From Acetobacterium woodii DSM 1030 (GTDB lineage Bacteria; Bacillota; Clostridia; Eubacteriales; Eubacteriaceae): DNA of 64,000 nt. Location of the stretch: assembly GCF_000247605.1 (NCBI RefSeq), contig NC_016894.1, positions 3,151,732 to 3,215,731 on the forward strand, written 5' to 3'. Under the pieces are notes generated by a model. It ran no database searches. It had not been told where the DNA came from and saw nothing but the letters and a program-made list of their open reading frames with translations. A program made the translations under genes and the position numbers. Below are positions 27,691-35,424 of the stretch, one piece after another. Each line of letters starts with the position of its first letter. Position 1 is the first letter of the stretch.

Positions 27691-27921
27691 GTTGGGAATT
27701 GCAAAATAAAAAAACTCTAACTCGTGTTGCTCTCGCTTTGTTTTCACAAACAACTGCAAAGCTTGTTAACGAACCGTTTGACCGATCATCCAATTCGTGT
27801 AAAATCCGCCCAAACAACGGGCCAATTACAAGCTCGCTTGTAATTGGCGATTGCCTGTGCGTATTTCAAATTACTGCGTGCCAAAGGTTTTGCCACGTGC
27901 CAATCCTTTCGCGCTTACCTA
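27691..27921. repeat. Possible diverged MITE-like element with internal cruciform
   Basis: The left end (GGGAATTGCAAAATAAAAA) and the reverse complement of the right end (TTTAGGTAAGCGCGAAAG) resemble the ends of the element at 32441-32545. Inside lies a perfect 13-bp inverted repeat with a two-base loop (27821-27848, GCCAATTACAAGC arm). No target duplication could be seen, so it may be an old or composite copy. It fills part of the gap between the aldehyde oxidoreductase and flavin oxidoreductase genes and contains no coding frame. Confidence 0.45.
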
Positions 27922-27931
27922 AATGAAAAAT

Positions 27932-28100
27932 AGGAATTGAAAGCTTAGAAGCTTTCAATTCCTGAGGTTGCCAATAAACTACCGTACCGACCAATTGTTA
28001 ATCTGTTGTTCGCTGCGGAATCGGACAGGCTACGCCGTGTCCGCTCCGATGCGTACAACATGATGTAACAATTGCCGGTCCTAGTTTATCTTTTTGACAG
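27932..28100. repeat. Palindromic repeat element with conserved arms, copy 1
   Basis: A 15-bp perfect hairpin (AGGAATTGAAAGCTT arm, 27932-27963) is followed by GAGGTTG, an arm CCGTACCGACCAATTGTTAA, a core (CGGACAGGC..GCCGTGTCCG), and a returning arm TGTAACAATTGCCGGT ending in GACAGT at 28096-28101. The arms match copies at 55956-56098 and 63447-63622. Relative to those two, the outer ends GAGGTTG and GACAGT are inverted. It lies between two genes of the hydroxylase operon and could act as an RNA hairpin within the transcript. Confidence 0.6.
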
Positions 28101-28118
28101 TCGTGAGACTTAGCTTGC

Positions 28119-30845
28119 TTATTTTAAGGCTTCTAAACCTTCAAGTACTTTTTCTGGATAAGCTGGTAAGTGTTTAATACGAACACCACAAGCATTAAAA
28201 ATCGCATTACAGATCGATGCATGGGGAGCCGACAATGGCATTTCACCGGCACCGGCAGCGCCGAATGGACCTAATGGACGTGGTGTTTCCTGATGAATTA
28301 GAACAATTTCATCGGGAACGTCTTTAATTTGCGGAATCCCACAACCAGTTAAGGATGTATGTTTTTTAAGATCTTCAAAGTCTTCGCTTAAAGCTAACCC
28401 AATCCCTTGAGTTAAACCACCCCACAATTGACCTTCAAGAACCAGTTTATTGGTAATGGTTCCACAGTCAGAAACAAGGGTTAATTTATCCACATGGGTT
28501 TTGCCGTTAGTTGTATCAACCGAAACTTCTGATAATAATACCCCATACATGTAAACCGGGAATGGATTTCCTTGACTTGTTTCAACCGATGGTGCGGTAC
28601 AAGGTGCTGTCCAGACTCCATCATATCGCAATGGCAGACCTTCTGCAACCATTTCGTCATAAGTTCTAAACGTTCCATCCGCTTTTTTCATTGCGGCCAG
28701 TAAGTTTTCACACCCAACTTTAATGGCATTTCCAACTAAAACATTGGAACGACTTCCGCCGGCTGGTCCACTGTTTGGTGTTAATTTCATATTATTCATA
28801 ACCAGTTTAATTTGTTCTGGTTTAATTCCTAACGGTTTTAAGGTTTCGTGAGCAAAGGTTAAGGTACCCATGTCCGCGCCTTGTCCATGATCTTCCCATG
28901 AATCTCCGACGGTAACGCCTTCCGGTGTTAATTCGATCCACATTTCAGCTGAATCCGGGCCGTCAAGTCCACAACCATAAATGTTAAGTGAAATCCCAAC
29001 CCCATGTTTAATATCTCCGCCTTCGGCATTTAATGCTTCTGCTTTAGCTTTGGCATCTTGATAAAGCGGTCTGATTTTATCAATCGCTTGTGGTAAGGCA
29101 ATAACATCTGGTTCACAGCCATTTGGTGTTGTATCACCTTTACGATAGACATTTTTGTAACGGAATTCCAAGGGATCTTCGCCCATTTGATCAGCTAACA
29201 TATCAACCAACGTTTCTGAAGCAAACAAACTTTGTGGTGATCCATACCCTCTAAATGCTGAACCCCAGGCATGGTTAGTGGCAACGGTTCGACCTTCGCC
29301 ACGGATATTTGGGATATTATAACCAGCCCCGATGAACTGTGAACCACGAGTAGTTACCAAATCACCAAATTCGCAATATGGACCATGATCACAAGACCAA
29401 TCTGTTTCCATTGCTTGAAGAATACCATTTTCATCCGCTCCGATTTTAACATTCATAAAGAAGGGCGATCGTTTCCCGGTATAGGTAATCTGTTGGAACA
29501 TGTTAAATTCTAAGTAAACCGGTCTTTTGGTCACTAATGCCGCCACACCTAATAAACCTTCAATGGTTGGGCTGAATTTATAACCGAAAGTACCACCGGT
29601 TGGATTTTGAACAATGAAATATTTAGTCGGGTCAACGCCAATCGCTTCCGCTGTCATTAACTGATGGAAATGAAGGGCGATACTCTTGGAATGAACCATC
29701 AAATTATCGTCTTCATCAAAGTAAGCGAATCCAACGTCTGGCTCCAATGGTAAATGTGGTTGACGACCAACGTAAAAATCGTCTTCGATAACATTTGGCA
29801 ATTTTTCCAGTAATGGCGCGGGATCATCACCTTTAACGATGTTCGTGGTAAAATAGATATTTGGTGTCCCGGGATGGATTTCAATTGCATCTTCTGCCAT
29901 CGCTGCCGGTGCACTCATGTAAGGTAATAATTCTTCAATTTCGACAACAACTTTTGCCGCTGCAGCTTCAGCCTGTTCCGGCGTATCTGCTAATACCATC
30001 GCAATGGCATCGCCAAATTGGAAGATTTTTTTGTCATTTAAGATTGGTCGTTCCAGGCCATCGCCTAAGTTTGTCGGGAAAGCTAAACCATTAATCCGGT
30101 TCGTTCCGGGAACGTCTTTAGCGGTGATTACTTTAAATACCCCTTCCATCTTTTCTGCTTCAGTCGTATCAACAGAAATAATGTTAGCATGAGAAACCTG
30201 AGCTTGAACCAGTTTAATATGTAAGGTGTTTTCCGGCAATTTTAATCCTAAGTCAGCACCAAAGTCCCATGTTCCGGTAACTTTTGCCAGTGCTGATGGT
30301 CGAACCATATTTGACCCCATAATCGAAGCGCCTTCTTTAAGCTGGAACCACAGGTCTTCTTTTTTGATTTCGCCGCGCATTAATTTGGCAGCATCCATAA
30401 CTGCATCAACTAAGGGAATATAACCGGTACAACGACAGACATTCCGATGTTTCTGGAACCATGCTCTGACTTCTTCTCTGGTTGGGTTGATATTTTCTTC
30501 TAATAAGGCTTTTGAAGAAACAATAAATCCTGGTGTACAGAAACCACATTGAGCAGCCCCATTAACCATCCAGGCTAATTGCAATGGATGAAGATCTTCT
30601 TGCGTTCCAACCCCTTCAATGGTGATAATTTCCGATTCATCTGCCACCCGTTTCATTTTTGTAACGCAAGATCGTACGACCTTACCGTTTAATATAACTG
30701 AACAGGCTCCACATTCTGCTTTTCCACAACCAACTTTTGTTCCTGTCAAACCCTGTTGTTTTCTAATTAAATTTGCCAGTGTCGTTTCGGGATCAACAAT
30801 AACCGTCCTTTGAATCCCGTTAATGAATAATGTCTTTTTTTCCAC
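28119..30845 (-). CDS. Molybdenum aldehyde oxidoreductase, MOP type (xanthine oxidase family)
   Basis: A 908-residue hydroxylase close in length to the Desulfovibrio gigas aldehyde oxidoreductase (907). Residues 1-160 carry two [2Fe-2S] clusters: GCGKAECGACSVILNG with a later CVTKM, and CGFCTPGF with CRCTGYIP. The remainder is the molybdopterin-binding part: GGTFGYKFSP, AFRGYGSPQS, GAAGAGEMPLSAP near the C-terminus with the GEM glutamate expected to be the catalytic base. No FAD subunit is encoded, as in MOP. It oxidises an aldehyde or N-heterocycle with water as oxygen source; the substrate is unknown. It is 52 bp after the MoeA-like gene and leads an accessory gene train. The start ATG 30845 has AGGAGGA upstream. 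Confidence 0.93.
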   Translation of the reverse strand: MEKKTLFINGIQRTVIVDPETTLANLIRKQQGLTGTKVGCGKAECGACSVILNGKVVRSCVTKMKRVADESEIITIEGVGTQEDLHPLQLAWMVNGAAQCGFCTPGFIVSSKALLEENINPTREEVRAWFQKHRNVCRCTGYIPLVDAVMDAAKLMRGEIKKEDLWFQLKEGASIMGSNMVRPSALAKVTGTWDFGADLGLKLPENTLHIKLVQAQVSHANIISVDTTEAEKMEGVFKVITAKDVPGTNRINGLAFPTNLGDGLERPILNDKKIFQFGDAIAMVLADTPEQAEAAAAKVVVEIEELLPYMSAPAAMAEDAIEIHPGTPNIYFTTNIVKGDDPAPLLEKLPNVIEDDFYVGRQPHLPLEPDVGFAYFDEDDNLMVHSKSIALHFHQLMTAEAIGVDPTKYFIVQNPTGGTFGYKFSPTIEGLLGVAALVTKRPVYLEFNMFQQITYTGKRSPFFMNVKIGADENGILQAMETDWSCDHGPYCEFGDLVTTRGSQFIGAGYNIPNIRGEGRTVATNHAWGSAFRGYGSPQSLFASETLVDMLADQMGEDPLEFRYKNVYRKGDTTPNGCEPDVIALPQAIDKIRPLYQDAKAKAEALNAEGGDIKHGVGISLNIYGCGLDGPDSAEMWIELTPEGVTVGDSWEDHGQGADMGTLTFAHETLKPLGIKPEQIKLVMNNMKLTPNSGPAGGSRSNVLVGNAIKVGCENLLAAMKKADGTFRTYDEMVAEGLPLRYDGVWTAPCTAPSVETSQGNPFPVYMYGVLLSEVSVDTTNGKTHVDKLTLVSDCGTITNKLVLEGQLWGGLTQGIGLALSEDFEDLKKHTSLTGCGIPQIKDVPDEIVLIHQETPRPLGPFGAAGAGEMPLSAPHASICNAIFNACGVRIKHLPAYPEKVLEGLEALK

Positions 30846-30897
30846 GTGAAATCCTCCTTAAAATATTAATACTAAACCTTATATATGGATGCTAAAA

Positions 30898-31920
30898 TCA
30901 ACCTTTTCCAAATCCGCAATTGGGATAATGACATTCCGAACAGGTGGAGCATAGCCCACCATGTCCTAATTTGGATATGTCTCTTCGGGTTAATCTCTCG
31001 CCTACCATCAACTTTGGCACCACCAAATCAAAAACCGTTCGGTGGCTGTACATAATGCAACCGGGTAAACCCAAAATGGGGATATCGCCTAAATACGAAA
31101 GCAAAAACATTGCTCCCGGCAGTGTTGGGGCCCCGTATGATACAAATTTTGCGCCTGTTTTTCCAATTCCCTCGGGTGTCACATCATCTGGATCGACTGA
31201 CATGCCGCCGGTTACCGTCACAATTTCGGCCCCTTCTTTAATTAGATCAAGAATACATTGGGCGATCATATCCGAGTCGTCCCGAGAAAAAACCTGTTTA
31301 AATACATACGAATCAAGTTCTGCGAATTTTTCTCTAATAACATCTCCGAATTTATCTTCGATCCGACCATAAAAAATTTCATTACCGGTCGTTACGACCC
31401 CAACTTTGAATTTTTTTAACGGTACCACTTGCACAACTGGTTCATTTCTCGCACACAATTCTTCCATTTTTACTAATTTTTCATTTTCAATGGAAAGCGG
31501 AATAATTCGCGTTGATCCCACCAGTGTTCCTTTTGTGACCATCGTATCGGTATGAAGGGTTGCCATCATCATTTCCCCCAGCTCGTTAATCTCCTGAAGA
31601 ACGTTGACATTTATCTTAAGCAATCCGGTTTGAGTCGCTGTGATCGTGACTTTTCCTTCAGAAGCACTGACAAATTCAACCCCGATACCGCTGGCTGCCT
31701 TCCCTAATCGCAGTGCCGCCTCATCTTCATGGATTGTGCCATCATTAAACTCAATGATTGCAATGTGTTCTTTTCCCATGCTCAATAATCGGGGAATGTC
31801 TTCTTCCTGGACAATATGCCCTTTCTTAAATGCCGCTCCTTTAAATTTTCCAGGGATGATCTGAGTCATATCATGCGCCAGGAACATACCCACTGATTCA
31901 CGAACAGGTACTACCTTCAT
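30898..31920 (-). CDS. MoeA/CinA-like molybdopterin-binding protein with C-terminal cysteine motif
   Basis: A 340-residue protein with the MoCF-biosynthesis fold: VGVVTTGNEIFYGRIEDKFGDVI and EIVTVTGGMSVDPDDVTPEGI are the molybdopterin-binding signatures. The N-terminal region (MKVVPVRESVGMFLAHDMTQIIPG) resembles the MoeA-linked domain. The C-terminus is unusual: CSTCSECHYPNCGFGKG, four cysteines that could bind metal. It is the first gene of the molybdenum hydroxylase operon, with a sigma-54 promoter about 65 bp upstream, so it probably handles molybdate insertion for that enzyme rather than being the general MoeA. Confidence 0.87.
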   Translation of the reverse strand: MKVVPVRESVGMFLAHDMTQIIPGKFKGAAFKKGHIVQEEDIPRLLSMGKEHIAIIEFNDGTIHEDEAALRLGKAASGIGVEFVSASEGKVTITATQTGLLKINVNVLQEINELGEMMMATLHTDTMVTKGTLVGSTRIIPLSIENEKLVKMEELCARNEPVVQVVPLKKFKVGVVTTGNEIFYGRIEDKFGDVIREKFAELDSYVFKQVFSRDDSDMIAQCILDLIKEGAEIVTVTGGMSVDPDDVTPEGIGKTGAKFVSYGAPTLPGAMFLLSYLGDIPILGLPGCIMYSHRTVFDLVVPKLMVGERLTRRDISKLGHGGLCSTCSECHYPNCGFGKG

Positions 31921-31985
31921 ATTGTTTCCTCCATTACTTTTGATCTCTTACACCAATGCTTTACAACGCGTGTATCTATAAATAT

Positions 31986-32001
31986 AGCAATAACCATGCC
32001 A
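31986..32001 (-). promoter_or_regulatory. Sigma-54 (-24/-12) promoter of the molybdenum hydroxylase operon
   Basis: On the minus strand TGGCATGGTTATTGCT matches the consensus TGGCAC-N5-TTGCW, with GG at 31999-32000 and GC at 31987-31988 exactly 10 bases apart. The predicted start point is about 31975, leaving a leader of some 55 bases before ATG 31920. The cluster encodes its own sigma-54 activator at 16444-18372. Confidence 0.82.
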
Positions 32002-32115
32002 AAACTTAATTCCCCTTTTTTATGAGGATTTCACCGATGCTAAATTATTGACTGTTCTATTTTTGATCGTTTTATTTGTATTTATTTGCTCTTATTTTGA
32101 GCACAAGATCATTTT

Positions 32116-32209
32116 TTGAACATATATTTTGCATTTTTACAAAACATATCCAATTTCTTGTTCATATTTTGTTCAACCAGACTAATTTATTTCCTGAAAT
32201 ACTTGAACA
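32116..32209 (-). promoter_or_regulatory. Candidate upstream activator sites (four TTGAACA half-sites)
   Basis: TTGAACA occurs at 32116-32122 and 32203-32209 and its complement TTGTTCA at 32158-32164 and 32169-32175. All four lie about 140-235 bp upstream of the predicted start point, the usual distance for an enhancer-binding protein. The sequence is AT-rich, so chance occurrence of one or two is possible, but four in 94 bp is notable. Confidence 0.5.
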
Positions 32210-32430
32210 AGTTTTATCGATTGCTTATTTTTTACCCTTTAATTTACCTATCTAAACATTTAAAATCATTTGCGCTTGCTTTTTTTAAGAATTACCTAAT
32301 TTTACAAAAATCCAAATTCAGATAATAAAAAAAGTCAATCTGCAAACCAAAACCGTTTATTGTTTCGAATTATTCAGACTGATCCGGACTCTTATATTTA
32401 ATTTGATCGTTTTTTTATCACCTCTCTATC

Positions 32431-32555
32431 AAATTACTTTTAGCTAATTGCAAAATTAAAAACCATCGAACTGTCCGCCGTACCGTGTAGAAATTGTTTC
32501 GTGCGAAACTGGGCCCAAAGCTCACGGCATTTTCGCAATTACCTAAAATTACTTT
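32431..32555. mobile_element. MITE-like element with terminal inverted repeats and 10-bp target duplication
   Basis: The 105-bp core (32441-32545) begins TAGCTAATTGCAAAATT and ends in the inverted TAGGTAATTGCGAAAAT. It is flanked by the identical direct repeat AAATTACTTT at 32431-32440 and 32546-32555. The inside contains GTTTCGTGCGAAAC, a short palindrome. There is no coding frame. The rest of the 700-bp gap (31921-32619) is AT-rich promoter DNA. Confidence 0.72.
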
Positions 32556-32619
32556 CACTATTAATAATTTTTAAATAATTACGTGTCGCATCGCGGATTT
32601 TACTCAAGTTTTCAAATGA

Positions 32620-33780
32620 TCACTTATCTAACGTATCCTCACCAAACAATAATTCATACAAAGTTGGTTGCAACGAAAATTTCGCCATGATCGCCTTCAC
32701 TTCATTTAAGGCTTGCTGTTTTCTTTTTTCGGTGGTCTCAACTTTTTTGGCCCGAATTAAAATATTTTTGGGCGTATGTGCCAAATCGACAAATTCCAGC
32801 AGTTGTACCTTATAACCGCAATATTCTAATAAACTTGCTCTAATCGCATCGGTCATCAATGCCGCGGTTCGTTCTTTAATAATTCCGTATTTGGTTAAGA
32901 TTGATAATTCGCTTGTTTCCATTTGCGCATTTAACTCATGCTGACAGCAAGGCACCGAAAAAATCAGTCGGGCTTTCCATAAAATAGCATTGTACAAGGC
33001 ATAGTCAGTCGCGGTATCGCAGGCATGAAGGGTAATGATCATATCAACCGGAAACGTATTTTTATAACTATCGATATTTCCCAATTCAAAACGAAGATTG
33101 TCATAACCATACTTCTGAGCACTTTCATTACACCGGTGGATCACTTCTTTTTTTAAGTCCAGGCCAACCATATTGACCGTGATTTTTTTTATTTCAGTTA
33201 AATAATAATACAATACAAAAGTCAGATATGATTTTCCGCAGCCAAAGTCAATCACATTCAATTGTGTTCCCGGCTCAATGTTTTTGATTTCATCATCAAT
33301 TATTTCAACAAATCGATTAATCTGTTTAAACTTATCATACATGCTATTGACAATTTTCCCGTCTTTGGTAATGATTCCCATATCAACTAACGGTTCAATG
33401 ACCAGACCTTCTTTAAGTAAATAGTTTTTTTCACGATTATGACCAGTTGCTTTGGGCGGAGGCGTTTTAATCGTCTTTTTTGTTGTTGACACCTTGCCTT
33501 TTTTGCTGAGTTGAATGATATATTCGTAATGATCATCCCAGCCATTATATTGCTGAAAAGAATCTGTTAATGCAGTAGTCAGAAATTCTTTCAACACCTC
33601 ATAATTGATATTTTCATTAAAAACCTGAGTTTCGGTGAATTTTTCCAGGTGATAGCTATGATTCACTAAACTAATTGTCATTTTTTTGAACTCGGCGGTT
33701 TTCGTTTTTGGTTTGCTCAAGATCATTTTAAATATTTCATGATTAAAAAAAGTCTCAAGCGCTTTTGTCAAATCGTCCAT
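32620..33780 (-). CDS. Class I SAM-dependent methyltransferase (Methyltransf_32 type)
   Basis: A 386-residue protein whose C-terminal half is a Rossmann methyltransferase: motif I is VIDFGCGKSYLTFVLYYYL (about residue 176), followed by VNMVGLDLKKEVI, PVDMIITLHACDTATDYALYN and FSVPCCQHELN. The N-terminal 150 residues are of unknown fold, with a lysine-rich link (KKGKVSTTKKTIKTPPPK). The CCQHE motif is typical of the Methyltransf_32/METTL25-related family, thought to act on RNA or ribosomal protein; the substrate is not known. It stands alone, divergent from the crcB genes. Confidence 0.8.
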   Translation of the reverse strand: MDDLTKALETFFNHEIFKMILSKPKTKTAEFKKMTISLVNHSYHLEKFTETQVFNENINYEVLKEFLTTALTDSFQQYNGWDDHYEYIIQLSKKGKVSTTKKTIKTPPPKATGHNREKNYLLKEGLVIEPLVDMGIITKDGKIVNSMYDKFKQINRFVEIIDDEIKNIEPGTQLNVIDFGCGKSYLTFVLYYYLTEIKKITVNMVGLDLKKEVIHRCNESAQKYGYDNLRFELGNIDSYKNTFPVDMIITLHACDTATDYALYNAILWKARLIFSVPCCQHELNAQMETSELSILTKYGIIKERTAALMTDAIRASLLEYCGYKVQLLEFVDLAHTPKNILIRAKKVETTEKRKQQALNEVKAIMAKFSLQPTLYELLFGEDTLDK

Positions 33781-33892
33781 TTTTTCACCTCATTGCTTTT
33801 TTTAGATATTTTACAATCGTATCATTTTTTTTGATAAAATAAAAGGATAAACGATTTCATTATTTTGATTACGGTTTCAACCAATTGTTTAA

Positions 33893-33921
33893 TTGACCCC
33901 CTTTATCTGATATGTTATCCT
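33893..33921 (+). promoter_or_regulatory. Sigma-A promoter of the fluoride riboswitch/crcB transcript
   Basis: TTGACC (33893-33898) and TATCCT (33916-33921) are separated by 17 bp and lie just before the riboswitch aptamer. Confidence 0.6.
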
Positions 33922-33934
33922 TATTTTAAATTAA

Positions 33935-34013
33935 GAAGGTGATGGAGTTCACCTGAATCACTTTTAGTTAATGACTCCTGTAGAATTGTTTTTGATTCTG
34001 CAGCTTTTTTTTG
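33935..34013 (+). ncRNA. Fluoride riboswitch (crcB motif) with intrinsic terminator
   Basis: The aptamer shows the hallmark GGTGATGGAGTTCACC (33938-33953) followed by a linker and TTAATGACTCCTGT (33968-33981), as in the crcB motif. The 3' part of the aptamer overlaps a terminator: CTGTAGAAT pairs with ATTCTGCAG (33978-34002) and leads into eight T residues (34004-34011). Fluoride binding should prevent the terminator and allow crcB expression. The two fluoride-exporter genes directly downstream strongly support the call. Confidence 0.93.
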
Positions 34014-34063
34014 CCAAATTTTAATTATCGCGTTTATCTTGTCATTTAAATTAGGAGGACCTT

Positions 34064-34501
34064 ATGCGAAAATACTATTTCATTGCCGCTGGCGGTGCCG
34101 TTGGCGCTCTGCTCCGGTTTAAACTAAAAACCGCTCCCAACCTGTTTTTATCTTCCGATCTTTTATTAAATTTCTCCTATAACATCTTATTAATCAATCT
34201 TTTCGGATGTTTATTATTAGGGATTCTCAATGCTATTTTTTCTAAAACCGATCGTATCAGCGATGATGTTAAACTGGGTGTAACTGCCGGTTTCGTTGGT
34301 GCTTTCACAACTTTCTCAACATTTTGCAAAGAAAGTATGACTATTTTAGATACTGGTTTTATTAGCGCTTTTTGTTATTATGTTGGCGCTTCCCTTATTT
34401 TAGGGGTCGTTGCCGTGTCGATTGGCCATGTGATCGGACATCGGATTCTCCACCCGATTGGTCAAAATATTGTTTCCCGCTTCGGCTATGATTACAACTA
34501 A
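34064..34501 (+). CDS. crcB: Fluoride exporter CrcB/Fluc, first subunit
   Basis: A 145-residue membrane protein with four predicted transmembrane segments. Family motifs are GGAVGALLRFKL near the N-terminus, INLFGCLLLGIL (replacing the usual NxxG region) and GFVGAFTTFSTFCKE, which carries the phenylalanine and threonine/serine track that lines the fluoride pore. Fluc proteins are dual-topology fluoride channels; two-gene versions form antiparallel heterodimers. It is preceded by GGAGG and follows the riboswitch. Together with the next gene, six bases on, it should protect the cell from fluoride. Confidence 0.93.
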   Translation: MRKYYFIAAGGAVGALLRFKLKTAPNLFLSSDLLLNFSYNILLINLFGCLLLGILNAIFSKTDRISDDVKLGVTAGFVGAFTTFSTFCKESMTILDTGFISAFCYYVGASLILGVVAVSIGHVIGHRILHPIGQNIVSRFGYDYN

Positions 34502-34507
34502 GGTTTT

Positions 34508-34864
34508 ATGATGGAAACTTTATGTGTCATCCTGGGTGGTGCTCTCGGAAGTACGACTCGCTTTTATCTGGGTAAACGATTTGCCTCCCGGCATCAGCAT
34601 TTTCCGGTCGGTACCTTAATTATTAATGTTTCCGGGGCTTTTCTTCTGGGGTTTGTGTCCGGAGCTGATCTTTCACAACTCTTGTATGGTTTATTTGCCG
34701 AAGGATTTTTAGGGGCTTATACCACCTTTTCAACTTTTATGTATGAAGATTTTGTGCTTTTACAAAACCATCGGATTCTCAGTGCCATTTTTTATATTGT
34801 CCTTACTATTTTAGTCAGCCTGATTGCTTTTTATGGCGGTTTTTTAATCTCAAGCTCGTTCTAA
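34508..34864 (+). CDS. crcB: Fluoride exporter CrcB/Fluc, second subunit
   Basis: A 118-residue Fluc protein: GGALGSTTRFYLGK, GTLIINVSGAFLLGFVSG and GFLGAYTTFSTFMYED are the conserved regions, with four transmembrane segments. The adjacent larger paralogue suggests heterodimer formation with opposite membrane orientation. The start ATG 34508 is preceded by AAGG-like bases at the end of the first gene; a second ATG three bases on is equally possible. An intrinsic terminator follows about 85 bp later. Confidence 0.93.
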   Translation: MMETLCVILGGALGSTTRFYLGKRFASRHQHFPVGTLIINVSGAFLLGFVSGADLSQLLYGLFAEGFLGAYTTFSTFMYEDFVLLQNHRILSAIFYIVLTILVSLIAFYGGFLISSSF

Positions 34865-34947
34865 TTAAACGGTCAGATCCGATAATTTTTAATTTTTTTG
34901 TTGCCGTGATCAATGTTTGGTAAAACAGCTTGATTGTACCGGAGCTA

Positions 34948-34983
34948 AACTAAAAAAAACACCTTGCGGTGTTTTTTTTAGTT
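34948..34983 (+). terminator. Bidirectional intrinsic terminator after crcB pair
   Basis: AAACTAAAAAAAACACC-TTGC-GGTGTTTTTTTTAGTTT forms a long stem with A and T runs on both sides, so it can end the crcB transcript and any minus-strand transcript from the short ORF opposite. Both arms lie within 34948-34984. Confidence 0.85.
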
Positions 34984-35154
34984 TGATGCACTTTTATTAT
35001 TTTCAGTCTGAATGTTCTTATTTTTATAAAAAATACAGCCCGTTTCTTTCCAGGGATTTTTTAATACATCCATGTCTGGACATTGTCCACTGACATTAAA
35101 ACTGCAAGTTAAGTAAGAACATACATTTTTATCTTTTGTTTCTATTTGACTCAC
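34978..35154 (-). CDS. Possible 58-residue cysteine-containing small protein
   Basis: A minus-strand frame reads VCSYLTCSFNVSGQCPDMDV then KETGCIFYKN and stops at 34978, inside the bidirectional terminator. It has four cysteines and looks protein-like. A very good ribosome binding site, AAAGAGGTGA, overlaps the only standard start (GTG 35154); an ATA at 35145 is better spaced, so the start is uncertain. No known family is recognised. The rest of the gap 34865-35424 is AT-rich without other coding signs. Confidence 0.4.
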   Translation of the reverse strand: MSQIETKDKNVCSYLTCSFNVSGQCPDMDVLKNPWKETGCIFYKNKNIQTENNKSASN

Positions 35155-35424
35155 CTCTTTAATTCAACACGCATGGTGTTTTTAATTTTAGTTGCGTGTA
35201 ATTATATCAATTATTTTTTTAATACTCAAGCACCTAATTGTTGCGCTATTATTGAATATGAATTAATAACCGCCCTTCCAAGTAAACAGAACTATTCTTT
35301 TTTAGTATTATTTCAGTGATTTTTTTTAAGATTTAAACAAAAGTCGGAACAAGTCGCTATTAAATAGCTATAATATACCCAAAATCGCCGATATTCAAAA
35401 TTAAGCAAGCCAAAAAAAATATCT

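Noticed and set aside
30944-31372. 142-residue plus-strand frame opposite the MoeA-like gene
   Set aside because: Antisense of a conserved coding region, with serine/proline-rich composition typical of a shadow frame.
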